The position numbers and the translations under genes are program-made. Positions 31,502 through 43,161 of a stretch of DNA of 64,000 bases are shown one piece after another. This stretch comes from Westerdykella aurantiaca (lineage: Eukaryota > Ascomycota > Dothideomycetes > Pleosporales > Sporormiaceae), in assembly GCA_030412805.1 (NCBI GenBank), contig JASJFJ010000003.1:2790001-2854000 (forward strand), in the 5' to 3' direction. Position 1 is the first letter of the stretch; each line of letters begins with the position of its first letter. Below the pieces are notes generated by a model, which was not told the DNA's origin, did no database searches, and saw only the letters and a program-made list of their open reading frames with translations.

Positions 31502-33282
31502 AGCTCGGCTGTATACTTTTCGGCCACCCTTAGTTTTCGGCCACAGTGCGCAACCAATATATGTGAAAAAACAGTGGATTTCTCAACAACTATAACTCAA
31601 CCTGCCACTCAATACACAGAGCTTCAAGAGAAAGAGCTGCTGCTGCTGCTGCCTTTTGTGCCTCTTTTTCTGGTGCCTTCTTTGCTTGCTCGGCCTGTAT
31701 AACTGCAGCACGTTCAAGTGCAGCCTTTATACTTTCTACGTTGCTAAAGCGTTCATTTGGGTTTACTTGAACTCTTTTTTGTACGCGTGAGGAGTGTACA
31801 GTATCTAGTTGGTATTTCAAGCGTTGGTTTTCAGCTTCTAGCTGAGCTGCCCGAGTATTTGCCTTTGCAATAGCCTTTCCTGCCTTGCCAAGCAACGTAC
31901 GCGTGCTCCGTGAAAGATATTCTGACAGAAGAAGGTGCTGTTGAGCTGCGTGCAAGGCCTAAGAGCTCTGAGGGGTTGTAAATACTGGATCTATCCCTAG
32001 ATTCTGGCTAGCTGACGGTGGCGTGACTGGCCGGCCAGATATCTGAGAGTAGAGGAGGACCAGTAAAGGATTATATGGGCAGAGGCCAGTAGCCTTCCAT
32101 CCAGCTCGTATAACGCGTTCAGATAGTCCTTCTTCTCTTGCCTTGTTGTAGGCAATTAGAAACCGCTCTTTCTTAATTGGCGCTGCGTCATCTAAGGCAG
32201 AGAGAGATCTAATTGTCTTACGATATCTAGATTTCAGCACAGAGAAAGGTGCAAGGTCTAGAGGCTGCAGGAGATGAGAGGCGTAAGCTAGCAGATAGAG
32301 GAGGTGTATCTTGTTGACCTTGCAGAGCCACATGAAGTCAATTGGTGTGTAAGAGCCATGGCCATCCAGAATTAGGAGACGGTATCCACCGCCAGAAGGT
32401 GAAGTATTTGGGATAAAAATACGCTGCAACCACTTATATCCAATTAAGTTTGAAGTCCAGCCATTCTCAGACGTTGTGTACAGCCACTTAGGTGTATCTT
32501 GAGCAGGAAACCAGGTAGACTGAAGGTGCTTGCCTTTGAAGATAACTAGGCATGGGAGCTTGGCCCCGGTGGCTGAGATGGCCTCAATGACAGAGACCCA
32601 CTCACGATCCTCTAGGGATTTGATGTAAGCCTTCTTCGTAGATGAACTAGCAAGCACTTAGGTGTTAGTACATACGCCAAGTGCAATGCCAGTCTTATCC
32701 ATATTCCAGATATCCTCATACTGTATCCCTAGCTCCAACCTTGTGCGCTCAAACAGCTCAAGAAACGCCTGAACTGTCTGATAATGAGCAGCAGTTGTCC
32801 TTGTACTTTCAATTGTTCGCCCAACAACAGAAGAGACGCGTAGATTTCGGCTGAGGAAGTGTGGCACCCACTGCTAGCCAAGGGGCTCGTAGTCGCCGTT
32901 TATCTAGAGAATTCAGGTGGCCATTTCTCGTACGCGGGGATGGGAGGGAGGCTGCGCGCGTGAGTCCTTATCCAGAATCCAGTCAACTAAGAAGGCCTCT
33001 TGCTCAGGAGTTAACCGCTGTTGATTCTGGTGGGCAGACGCGTGAGGGAGTCGACCTCGTAGGCGCTCTTGGAGGGATGACCGGGGGATGCCGTACGCCT
33101 GAGCAGCCTTTCTCTGACTCGTAAAAACACCTGCACGAAGATCACGGATAGCAGATTGAATAGCTAGCTCACGAGGATCCATTTTGAATAGGGTGGTGGT
33201 GATGGTATAACGCGTAGTGGCCGACAGTCATAGTGGAATGTGGCCGAAAACTACGGGTGGCCGAAAAGTATACAGTCGAGCT
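31502..33282 (-). mobile_element. Fot1/pogo-like DNA transposon 1 (Tc1/mariner superfamily)
   Basis: A 1781-bp element flanked by TA (31500-31501 and 33283-33284). Long terminal inverted repeats begin AGCTCG and match for about 45 bp with a few mismatches; each contains TTTTCGGCCAC twice as a short direct repeat. It encodes a pogo-type transposase on the minus strand. The insertion splits a kinase-like gene. Confidence 0.93.
31590..33182 (-). pseudogene. pogo/Fot1 transposase with five in-frame stops
   Basis: One frame of 531 codons starting MDPRELAIQSAIRDL. In order it has an HTH-psq/CENPB-type DNA-binding start (SQRKAAQAYGIPRSSLQERL), a CENPB-like second HTH (LTPEQEAFLVDWI), then the DDE domain: NMDKTGIALG (first Asp), LLILDGHGSY (second Asp) and LLQPLDLAPFSVLK (third Asp), and a C-terminal coiled coil. 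Five stops lie in this frame at 32913 (TGA), 32904, 32874 and 31959 (TAG) and 32658 (TAA), counted by lowest coordinate. No frameshift is needed. Every stop is of a kind C-to-T change would make. The element cannot encode an active protein as it stands. Confidence 0.9.
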
Positions 33283-33368
33283 TATGGCATTCATAGGTGC
33301 CACGTTATGCGCCACCGCGCGGGGGCGTGATCGGCTGTGCGGAATCTACGTAAGGTTAATACCACGTA

Positions 33369-35207
33369 ACGTGAGCGGCAATTGAGCTGATCGGGTAATT
33401 GAGCTGATCACTAAATGCAGCCACCCACTTCTAAACATAAATAACTCAACACTACAACAAGTTATCGCAGCGTAAAAAAGCTCAAATTAATCCCCTACAT
33501 GTACTGCATCTTTCTTGCATGTACGCTTATTGTGCCCTGCCTCGCCGCAGGTCTTGCAGCGTTGAATGCCCCTACTACTACCACCTGCCTGCACCCTCTC
33601 CTCACGCCTCTCTGTCTCAAGCTGAACCTCAACATCTCTCTGGGTAACTATCTCCTCTGCCTCTGCCTGCGATAGGGTCCCTCCCTTCTGTATCCGCTTC
33701 TTTTTGCGCTTTTTACGCTCAGAAGCAGCCTTGTTAGCTGCCTTAAGGTCAGCTATCCTAGATGCTAGAAGCACCTAGGAATGCACTATTATTTCAGCCC
33801 CTTTCTTAAACTGCTGCACTATCTTAATAATTGAAGCTAGAGATAAACTAGCGTGAGTTTAAATCTGGTTTAAGATTAGGGTTAATTAGGCGTCTATCTC
33901 TACCGCGTTGCTTAGTGTTTTTAGTTGCTAGGTAGGGCCTGGTAGAGGTGGTGTTGGCGTACGAGGCTTTACTTCAAGCTTAGATAGCACCGCCTCAGGG
34001 TTATGTAGAACTAATCCAGTTGCTCTAAAGCTTGATCTGATATTATTAGATAAAAAGGCACGCTTGTGCACCTTCCTATAGGTATCTAGGAAGGTCTTTT
34101 TGTTGATGTGGTTGATGTAGCTGTTTGCTAAGACTCTGATTTCCTCTTTGTATGCACGCTTCAACGGGGCAAAGCAGCCTACGTCAAGCGGCTGCAGGAT
34201 ATGTGAGGCGTGAGGAGGCATGCAGAGGGTAATAATCTTACTCCTCTTACACAGATCCTAGAAGGCAAGCAATTGGTAGCTCTCGTGGCTATCAAGAATA
34301 AGCAGCCTGTAACTGCCTACTGTCCGAGCCTCTGTATGCTAGATAAAGTGCTGCAACTAGGCAAGACCAAGCTTATTTGTTGTCCAGCCGTTCTTACTAA
34401 CGCCTATTCTCCAATCTTTAGGGTTGTAATACTAGGCCTAGTTGTAGTGCTTTGCTTTAAAGATGAAGAAGGGTGGGATAGACTACCCTATAGCGTTGAT
34501 ACTAGCAATTAACGTCGCCCACTCACGATCGCCAGGCTGGACTCCAAGTGGCTTGAGGCGCCTCTCAGAGGCTGTTACCACCTTGACAGACCCTCCAATA
34601 CCTATCTGGAAGCCAGTCTCGTTAAAGTTGTAGGTATCTTCGTCTAGAATACCATACTTAGCTTTGACATTGCGTACCAGGTTAAACCAGGGGCCAACAA
34701 CTGCTAGATTACTGCAAAGGACTCTCTGGTGATCCCTTTGTCTAGTGATCTGAGATTTGATGGTAGGCTTTTGTCTAATCAGGTTCCGGGCCTATTTCTC
34801 TCCAACCTCTCCACCTCCACGCGCAGCAAGCAGCTGATTGGCTATAGAGCGCACGTAGCTGAGCGTAGGGGCAAATCCTTGCGCGTTAAGCTTCCTTATA
34901 TGCTGTATAATCGCCTCCTCTTCAAGCCTTTAAAGCCTTGATCGGCCGTGGTAGGTATTGCGTCGTGCAAGTGTTGTAGCGCGTTGGGTGCTGAGAGTAC
35001 TTTGAGGAACATCATACATAGGAGCAGCGCGTCGCTGGCTTAGTAACGCGTCTGATTTCAAGGCTTGGATAGCAAGGATAATCCTATCTTCACGAGAAAG
35101 TAATTCAAGATCAGGTTGTTGAGGCATCGCGATGGGTGGTGGAAAGAGGTGTGGTCTTGGCAGAGTGATCAGCTCAATTACCCGATCAGCTCAATTGCCG
35201 CTCACGT
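33369..35207 (-). mobile_element. Fot1/Tan1/pogo-like DNA transposon 2
   Basis: A 1839-bp element between TA dinucleotides (33367-33368 and 35208-35209). Its terminal inverted repeats are perfect over 44 bp (33369-33412 and 35164-35207), beginning ACGTGAGCGG; AATTGAGCTGATC occurs twice in each. It differs in sequence from transposon 1 and lies only 86 bp from it. Confidence 0.95.
33487..35127 (-). pseudogene. pogo-type transposase with many in-frame stops
   Basis: Reading one minus-strand frame from ATG 35127 gives a recognisable but broken transposase. It has an N-terminal HTH (LLSQRRAAPMYDVPQSTLS), a CENPB-like part (IIQHIRKLNAQGFAP), a DDE core including NFNETGFQIG, LLILDSHESYQ and HILQPLDVGCFAPLKRAY, then a basic C-terminus ending in a zinc knuckle (CKTCGEAGHNKRTC). 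Stops interrupt the frame from 34930 onward and repeatedly to about 33775. No frameshift was needed to follow it. The first acidic position reads Asn-Glu (NFNETG), a typical site for variation in decayed copies. Confidence 0.85.
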
Positions 35208-35209
35208 TA

Positions 35210-36470
35210 ACACAATTCCATTTAGGGAGACTTGCTTTGGAGGTCCGTTACCATGTTTGTGTAGGAGCGACGTTGTTGGGCGGTGTACGTTTAGTCTGGT
35301 GGGTGGGTATTTCGGCTCCACTACCAAAAGAAGTTAGTCAGCCGAACCTAAATCCCTGCCATTACATAAGGTAAAATACAGCAATCCTGCATCCCAACCC
35401 AGCATGAATGGATCGCCACCTACAGCCATACATGCAGTAAATCATGACCTTTTATGGGCCCTACTCAATGGTATAGATAAGGGCGTTTTATAGGCTGCGA
35501 CGGTGGTATAAATCTAGTGGTACTCCTGTGTGCACAAGCTTGTTTTCGCTATGAAGAAAGCCCCTTCACACACCAGGTCAGAAAGTCGTCTTGGCAAGCG
35601 TAATTTTTTGTAAGGTGAGTTATAAGTGTTTAGAAATAGTCTTAACAAATATATTGAAAGAAAGTTTGTAAGATTTAAGATGTACGCAGATTTATTATTA
35701 CTTTAAAGTCGAAGTACCTACAGTTTGTTAGGGTCCGTTTCCGTTACGCGAGGATGGACGTTACCTAGGTACCCTAGGGTTGTCAGAAACCTCCAGGGCT
35801 CCACGGAGTGATCATACCGCGCTTGCTAAGGCGCGTTCCTGTGTTAGATAAAGCGTCGTGTTGACGACCCCTTCCTGTCATCCATCCACCCTGACGTCTT
35901 CACACTACGACACTAATTATCACAACGATCTATGTCTGATTCGGGTAAATGGTTGCGAGTAATCCCCCGCTCTTGATTTATAAGGACAGCATTCCTAAAA
36001 ACAGCAGTATTCTTGTCCCTTCTGCCTGCTCACGCTGCTACCAAGAAACCTGTCAAATAAGAGTTTCCATTCAAGACCGGTCTTCGTTGTCGTTGAAATG
36101 AAATTCGTTCTCCTGTTGCCACTACGAACGTCTTTCTGCTCAAATGGTCAAATGCCCTTTAGCAAGACTACGCAGTGAGCAACTCGGCAAGGAACAAAAG
36201 ACCACCCGAATTCCATCGTATTGTCAGGAAATGTCGTACACTTAAAAGCCACCATTCAGCACATCGGTTACTGTTCGCGGTGGCGCTCGACGCTAAATAA
36301 GGGAAAAAAGTCGGTTTCTTTCTCAGGTACCTGTAAGTATCTATGGCTTTAATGATGGCATGCTTTCAGATAGCTTTTGGGACTCACTGAGTTGCTCCTC
36401 CGGTCGTTCCGACGAAGCAAAGCATGGACGAGTTTTCTCTCGAAGGGTACATTTGATTGTCCTACGAATC
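35210..36470. other. gene-free segment beside transposon 2
   Basis: No coding frame or structural RNA is recognised. A stretch around 35600-35700 is AT-rich and could be mutated repeat sequence. Confidence 0.5.
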
Positions 36471-38243
36471 TTACACAGTAGAAACGCTAACAGAATGAAC
36501 GGAAGGAGTCCTAGCTGCGCTGCGATCATGCATCAATTCCCTCCATAACTCGGCGTTCGACAGTTTGAAGTCTTCGGTGTAAGGAAAATAATCCAAGGTC
36601 TTCTGGAAATCTTCCACCGTCTTTAGTTTCAATATCTCGATCATCTTTCTCACAGCCTCAATCGCCCACAACCGCCATGCGACAACATAGCCACAGGACT
36701 CGATTCCATATACCATTGTGGCGAGAACAGGCTCAAGTCTTTTCCCTCTTGGCCAAGTATGGTGTCCTCCTTCGACATCGAGCGCTTCCCGGATCCGGTG
36801 AAGACCTGGTCCGTGGTCACATCGAGCGACCAAGAACCCGAGTCTGTTCCGGACATGTCGAATTGTTGCCCAGATAAAGAGCGGCAGTCCTGCTGCCCAT
36901 ACGCGGAACATGATGCGGCTTCTTGTCCTTGGTTCCGACCCCCAAGCGTTGGAATCCACGGCTCTTCATTCTGGAATTCGAGGACATGGTAGAAAGCCTC
37001 GAAATATAGGTTGCTCAAGGTTCTTTGATTTACTTCATCAAGCCACTCGGAGGATGTGGCCAAACTGAGATGGTGTAGTCGAAGAACGACATCAAAAACG
37101 AAAGAGCTATCTTTCGGAAATCGCTTGACTGTACGCCACGCTCGAATCTGGGCCTCGTCGAGAAATGCTAACGGGAACGCTTTCGTTTCCGCAAACAGCG
37201 GTGGCGCAAACTGGGGGAGGAGCTGCAATGATCCTCCAATGCCGTACAACGTCCTAATGGGTCAGCTGCCTCATACATGGAATAGGGATTGTTTGCCTAC
37301 CAGGTGAAGGTCCTCTGTAATTCGAACTCGACTGTGTCGACACCCCCACGAGCCTCAACTATACCCACCAGCGCATCAAGATGGCCTTTCGCCTGGTCCC
37401 ATTCACAGTCCACGGCCTATGATGAAAGATCAGCGTGCCTGCGCATTTTCTTGAAGTGAAGGGAACGTACGCAGCCGAACGCAAGGAGGCTTACAGCGAA
37501 AATGATCGATTCAGGCACGTTGTTACCACATATACCCACAATCTCCTTGATCAGGCTCACTATTTCTACCTTTGCATTCAATGTCTCAACGCTGGGCTCT
37601 ATCAAACCACTCTGCCTGTCGTACACAAGAAAATTCAGGTACTTCTGGGCTTTTTCCACGACATCATCAAGAGGGATATTCAAGGCAAAATCCAAAGCGA
37701 ACGATTGCCGACTGCCTGCAGGAGGTAAGCGTGACTCGTAGCTTTTTGATGGAATTTATACTGACATATCAGAGACCCAGTGTGTGGCTGGCGGCCACGT
37801 TGTGGATATGGTACTCCAGCGAGTAAGGGGCCTATTCCATAGTTGGCCACGCCCATGTGTCCTACCTCTGGCACCTCTGGAAAGTGCTCCGACTCTCGAG
37901 ATGTAGAACGGCTCGATCTTCCACGCTGCTTCGACTTCCTTCGTTCCACACTGGTTTCGGAGAGTGAAATCTCCGCGTTTCCTCCACCCTAGCGCTGTTG
38001 TTGCTGTTGCTGAAGATAATTCTTCATCACATGGCTTCGGACGGTTTTGAGCTTTTGCCGCGCGGTTGTTGCATTCTCCTCTCCAGTCGTCATGATGAAC
38101 TCGTACTGCGTTGGAGTGGAAGTCCTGGATACACTCCTTACGGCTGATCCTGAACGGCCCCGTTCAGATGTGGAGGAGCTCTCTCGCTGGCTACCCGTCG
38201 ATCCTGCGACACATGGAAAGTGTGTGTTTGGTGAGTTGGCCAT
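36471..38243 (-). pseudogene. fungal transcription-factor-domain-like gene, probably damaged
   Basis: From ATG 38243 the product starts with a Ser-rich stretch and TTARQKLKTVRSHVMK, typical of fungal transcription-factor-like proteins without a Zn2Cys6 finger. A TAG at 37989 follows a Gln run. The frame continues (SKQRGRSSRS...), then across plausible introns (37711-37765 approximate, 37420-37473 approximate, about 37248-37302) reads VVEKAQKYLNFLVYD, GIVEARGGVDTVEFEL, FDVVLRLHHLSLATSSEWLDE and a helical C-terminus (AIEAVRKMIEILKLKTVEDF...ELMHDRSAARTPSVHS). The frame shifts by one near 36960, unless a 38-bp intron is used there. Two defects next to mutated transposons suggest a pseudogene; a 42-bp intron over the stop is a weaker alternative. 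Confidence 0.55.
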
Positions 38244-41200
38244 AATCAAGGCAAAGAGTCGGTGACCTGACTGCAGGATAGGGGATTGTGGCCATTGGTC
38301 GTTGCGGGCCTTTATATCGGCCAACTTTCAGACCCGTCGACAGTGATAGCCGTCACAGCTGGTGGCCAACTCATGCCGAATTTGCAATAGCCCCAGTCTT
38401 TTGTTATGCAATTCAAATGGTACGTACCATCGCCGAAGTACTGAGTAGCTATGGGATATTTTTCAGCCCCTCATGGAAGTGCACCATGGTCTGAGAATTG
38501 GTCTGTGTCATTTTGGTTGGTCAGTCATAGCGCTAACAAGCCATCCTAGCTGAAAGGGTAGTGGTAAACGGACGATTGGCCCTGGCCGGTCCACGAGGCT
38601 AATTTACTGCGAATCTGGGCGATTCTCCAAGAAATCACAAGAGAGACCAAGTGTGTGACAGTGTTGCTTTGGGGCCAGGACGGTTGGGGCGACCGTAGGT
38701 ACTTGCCGCGGTAGGCGGTCACGGACTTTTGGACTGTCAGCGCTTTGCCGACCTCGGAACAAGAAGCGACAAGTCCTACGTGCGATCATACCACAGGCTC
38801 TTGGTAGTCAATCCGGGGAATAAAGTGAAGGAATGCCAAAACGCCTTCTACAGGTTGTATTACGATAATGTGGAAACGGCCCCGCGTATCGGCATAGCAT
38901 AGCTAGCGGCATAGCTAACGGCATTTGCTTCGGACTCAGATCTCTCCAAGAGGAACAACCAACAATTAGTCCAATGATTGACAGCGGGAAGGTTTCAAAC
39001 AGTGTCCAATACCGGCGACTCCTCAGCTTCGTGTTTGTTAGGCGCCGTCGACATCTTATTGTGCATGATCTGAAGACGGGGTTCAGGGCTACTCCAAAAA
39101 TATCATGTAGGGTAACTAGCCATTATTCCAAAAAGGGAAAATGCAAGGGTCTGGTGAGAGCTTTCTTGATCCTCTCCCGCATCAGGAGCGAAGGATTTCG
39201 CCTCACAAATGCACAAAGCTTCCACGGTTCATCGCTTGAAAGTCTGCGCTATGGCTTCACTGTGGCTGGTAAAAGCTTCCCGCTGGTGCTTGGTACGGAT
39301 AACGCCCGTCAACAAGAATAGACTACGTTCCTACATATCATCTGGGAGTCTCGCCTACCGATTACGGATATCGTCTGGAAACTGTCAGCGACTGGAATTA
39401 TTTGGAATGGGCTTTTCCTTTTGGCTTTTCCTTAATCGTCCACGGTTCTTGGCGTCCCGCTTAGACCTCCCAGTTCCATGGGGACGGGGAGGATCACAGC
39501 CGTCATCCCCCATCGTATCTATCCCAGCATCGTCGCATTCGCATTGCTATTGTGGCACGGAGAGGCCGAACTTGGGGCGTGCCACATCTCTAAGCTACGG
39601 GTTCGCCATAGGAGAACGGCAACTCTACCGGCAAGGCCGTTGTTGACCCGTCTTATATCCCCCAGCTGCAGCCGCTCCCCTACTCCCCATACGGAGCAGC
39701 TTCTCGCGATGTGGCTTATTATGAGTAAGGAAGATTCACTGTTTGATGGTGGGGTGGAGATTCGAACAGCCTGAACTCGGCTAGCATTTCCGACATTCCC
39801 ACCCTGCAGACGTCGTCCAACACTACAGATATGTTCAAGATGCACAATGCATCACGGGAGGAGAACCCGCTTGGACCGGCGAACGGATATCAGCGTTTCA
39901 TCGCTAGCGCAACCTCCGCAGCCTACAATAGGAACCTCACACCCCTCACTTGAAACGTATCACACTTGGTTGTCCATTGACGAGGCCAGACAAGAAACAT
40001 TGGTAAGTTTCTCAAACGAGCCGATAATGTGAACTGGTGGTGATGCTAACGCTACAATTTGGAATTATAGCTGGATACTCCCGCCAAACCGGGCACTTTT
40101 TTTGGGGGGGGGTGGGGGTTAAGTGCTCGAATGTATGTTCATTGTGGGGCCGATACCTTTCACCCAACTGGGAGACAACTTCCATAGTCCCTGGTCAAGA
40201 CAGGCAATATCTGCACGCCACTCTTAAAGGAAAAGGCGGACCGAAACATCTGACCAGACCAGTCCACGATGTAGGTGACCATTGATCCAGACTTGGATGT
40301 TGTGCATGATCTAGAAGCCCATGAGCGGGTAAGCATTTAGAATTGTCTGTTGCAACGTCAATAGCATCGGTGGAATCCGATTTGAAGATAAATTGGCTGG
40401 ACTTGGACAAGATAATCGCTTAAGGCCAACTTTGTAATCACCCAGGGGCGGTTGTTTCTCTTACACTAGGGTACACAAGCTTCTAGGGCGTCCTTCCGAT
40501 TATTTCGCCTGCCTACCCTAGGATACCCTAGGGCTAAGGGTACCGGTTCCTTGGCCGGGCCATGTGGTCGTTGGTAATACAGGTCTGGAAGAAGCAAGTC
40601 GGGTGTAAGCAATGCATAATAATAACACACAAAAACTTTGTCTAGACGTTGCAGTCTAGCAAACGCCACATGCGGACTGTCGGGCAATCGGACCATCGGG
40701 CTTTTCTTATGGCTGTGCAAGTGTGGCGCATGCTGGTTCCAAGGTTGTTGTCCTGGCTTCGACAATCGAGGATTTCGCCTCCGCCAAGTAGCTGAAGCAG
40801 ATAATGCTTGTCATGACTATCGTAGAGAAAGGCCCTATCGAACATACCACCATCAAGCCCCGGCCAAAGAGATACTCTCACCTCGATGCAAATGCGTTGT
40901 TCAAAAGTTGCTGTCAGTCCTTACCCAAACCGAGCGCGCCCGGATTTACTCTCGGCCCGAGAAATGCCTTGCTTCGGCGACCGTCAGAGTTCTCGAATAT
41001 TCCAACTCACCATGCCGATACTTCAACCTTCGCGTTCCTCTTCTCGCACCTTTGTTGTGCACTTTGCTTCTGCCTTTCATTTCTGCAGTTTAAGCTTCGG
41101 CTGACAGATCTTTTCAAAGTAAGTTTGATTGGTTTCCGGATTTTGTTTTCCACTTTCCTCTCTATGATGAGATCCCAGCTGGCACCAGTCCTAGAAGACT

Positions 41201-41357
41201 TGTACTCTTTTGATGCGGATTAGCTTTGCGGAGCAATGCTCCTTTCCCTGACAACTCAAATCCTTGGCTTTCCAATTAGCAACGACTTTGTCACAGACAG
41301 ACGCTGATTCAATTTCTAGACTTCCCCTGCATTTCTCACCTTATACCCTCCATCAAA
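38244..41357. other. 3.1-kb gene-poor region
   Basis: Several open frames of 60-150 codons exist on both strands but none shows a domain or usable splice pattern. A poly-T/poly-G tract lies at about 40097-40118. The final few hundred bases are the promoter and C/T-rich leader of the Aha1 gene. Confidence 0.5.
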
Positions 41358-42469
41358 ATGGTTCTCCATAACCCCAACAACTGGCACTGGGTGAACAAGG
41401 ACGTTTCTGGCTGGACGCGAGAATATCTTGATAAGGATCTCCCCGGGATATCAGCTGAGGAGGATGGAGTCACGGCGAAGGTGGACAAGGTCATCAGCAT
41501 GGACGGAGATGTCGACGTGAGCCAGCGCAAGGGCAAGGTCATTACGATCTTCGACGTGAAGCTGAAGCTCGAATACTCCGGTATGCATGTTTCCGGCTGT
41601 ACATGAACCGTGGCAATATGCTGATATTTCGTCAGGCAAGAACAAGGAGGGCGAAGAGGCCAGCGGAACCATTGTGGTTCCTGAAGTCGCACATGACACG
41701 GAGGAAGACGAGTATGTCGTATGTTCCCTTAGCTCCCATCCCCGTTTGCCGCCCCTCTGGTGACTCGAGCTGATGCAATTCGCAGTTTGAGGTAGACGTC
41801 TACTCGGATGACAAGAGCAAACAACCAGTCAAGGACCTTGTCCGATCCAAAATAGTACCACAGCTTCGAAGGCGTCTCGCAAAGCTCGGACCGGCTCTGA
41901 TCGCAGAGCACGGAAAGGACATCCAGCATGCCCCTGGCTCCAACCCGTCGAGTGGCTTCTCCACGCCCAAGGTCTACTCCAGCTCGTCCGTGAACAAGTC
42001 ATCGGACAAGGCTGCATCTTCGAGTACCACCCAATCCAGTGGTGGAAAGCTCGTCAACACTACCACCATCACCGACAGCGCCGAATTCCGCACTACAGCT
42101 GCTGAGCTCTTCCAAACCTTTACCGACCCTCAGCGCCTCGCGGCCTTCACGCGGTCACCTCCGCAGAATTTCACGGGTGCCAAACCGGGAGACAAGTTCG
42201 AGCTCTTTGGCGGCAATGTCTCGGGTGAATTCGTCGAGGTTGAGGAGCCTACCCACATTGTGCAGAAGTGGCGACTGGCGCAATGGCCTCAGGGCCACTA
42301 CTCTACTCTCAGCATCTGGTTCGACCAGAATGATGTGGATGCTGTCACTGTGATGCGTGTGGAATGGAAGGGCGTGCCTGTTGGACAGGAAGAGCCAACT
42401 AAGAACAACTGGGGCGAATACTATGTCAGGAGCATCAAGACGACATTTGGGTTTGGAACAGTGCTCTAA
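41358..42469 (+). CDS. aha1: Hsp90 co-chaperone Aha1
   Basis: Exons 41358-41580, 41636-41718 and 41786-42469 give 329 residues. The N-terminal domain starts with the Aha1 signature NPNNWHWVNKDVSGWTREYL and runs through GKVITIFDVKLKLEYSGKNKEG. A Ser-rich linker (about 165-190) leads to the C-terminal AHSA1/START-like domain (TTTITDSAEFRTTAAELF, FTDPQRLAAFTRSPP, FELFGGNVSGEFVEVEE, IVQKWRLAQWP, GEYYVRSIKTTFGFG). Aha1 binds the middle domain of Hsp90 in the cytosol and stimulates its ATPase. Length and domain order are normal. Confidence 0.96.
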
Positions 42470-43161
42470 GCGCACTGCTTTGGGTCGCATATCATGCATG
42501 CCGCTTTGAAAACGGCGGAGGTGGAGTCATAGGCGTTTATTGAGCGAATGATGATTGATGATGGATTATGATTGATGGGTATCACAAGGGATAGTGGAAG
42601 CGGGTGAGGAGAACCCTGAATTATAGATAATCAAGGTCCCTTGCTTGTCGAATTGCCGTGGGCTAAGCATCTCCATTTCGTTTCCGTGGTTCTGACTCTT
42701 GAGTGTCGACATCTCACCTTGTGTCAAGGAGTACTTCACTCATAGGCTGGAACACCTACGGTGTCACCGACTCGTCTCACAAATGTAAAGGATACTTATC
42801 CCCTTGTCTAAACAGGTTAATAGCTAGGTAAGAAGCCTTAAATAAAATTGGCATACATATTCTTCCTTAGATCTGTGGGAACTAGGGAAGGGAGCGACTC
42901 TTGCTTAGATATTAGACGCGTAAAAAGTTATTTGGAGTAGATCCTTGTTCATCTATGCATAAGGGTACCGGCACAGTGGTTGGTCCCTGGCCCTTTGTTT
43001 ATATCTGGCCAAGCTCGACTCGACGACGTCATTCGTCTCTCAGTCAAACCACATTCTTCCATCTTGAACAATTCAATGTTTCCGAAATCACGGTGCTTAT
43101 TTGAATTCTAAAGTTAAGACCACAAGTCTCTTGGGACTACGGAATTCCCCCGACGACATCA
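42470..43161. other. intergenic
   Basis: 3' flank of the Aha1 gene and 5' region of the antiporter gene. No gene is seen. Confidence 0.55.

Noticed and set aside
40097..40118. T-tract followed by G-tract as a G-quadruplex or telomere relic
   Set aside because: It is a simple homopolymer pair without TTAGGG-type periodicity or a nearby gene it could regulate.
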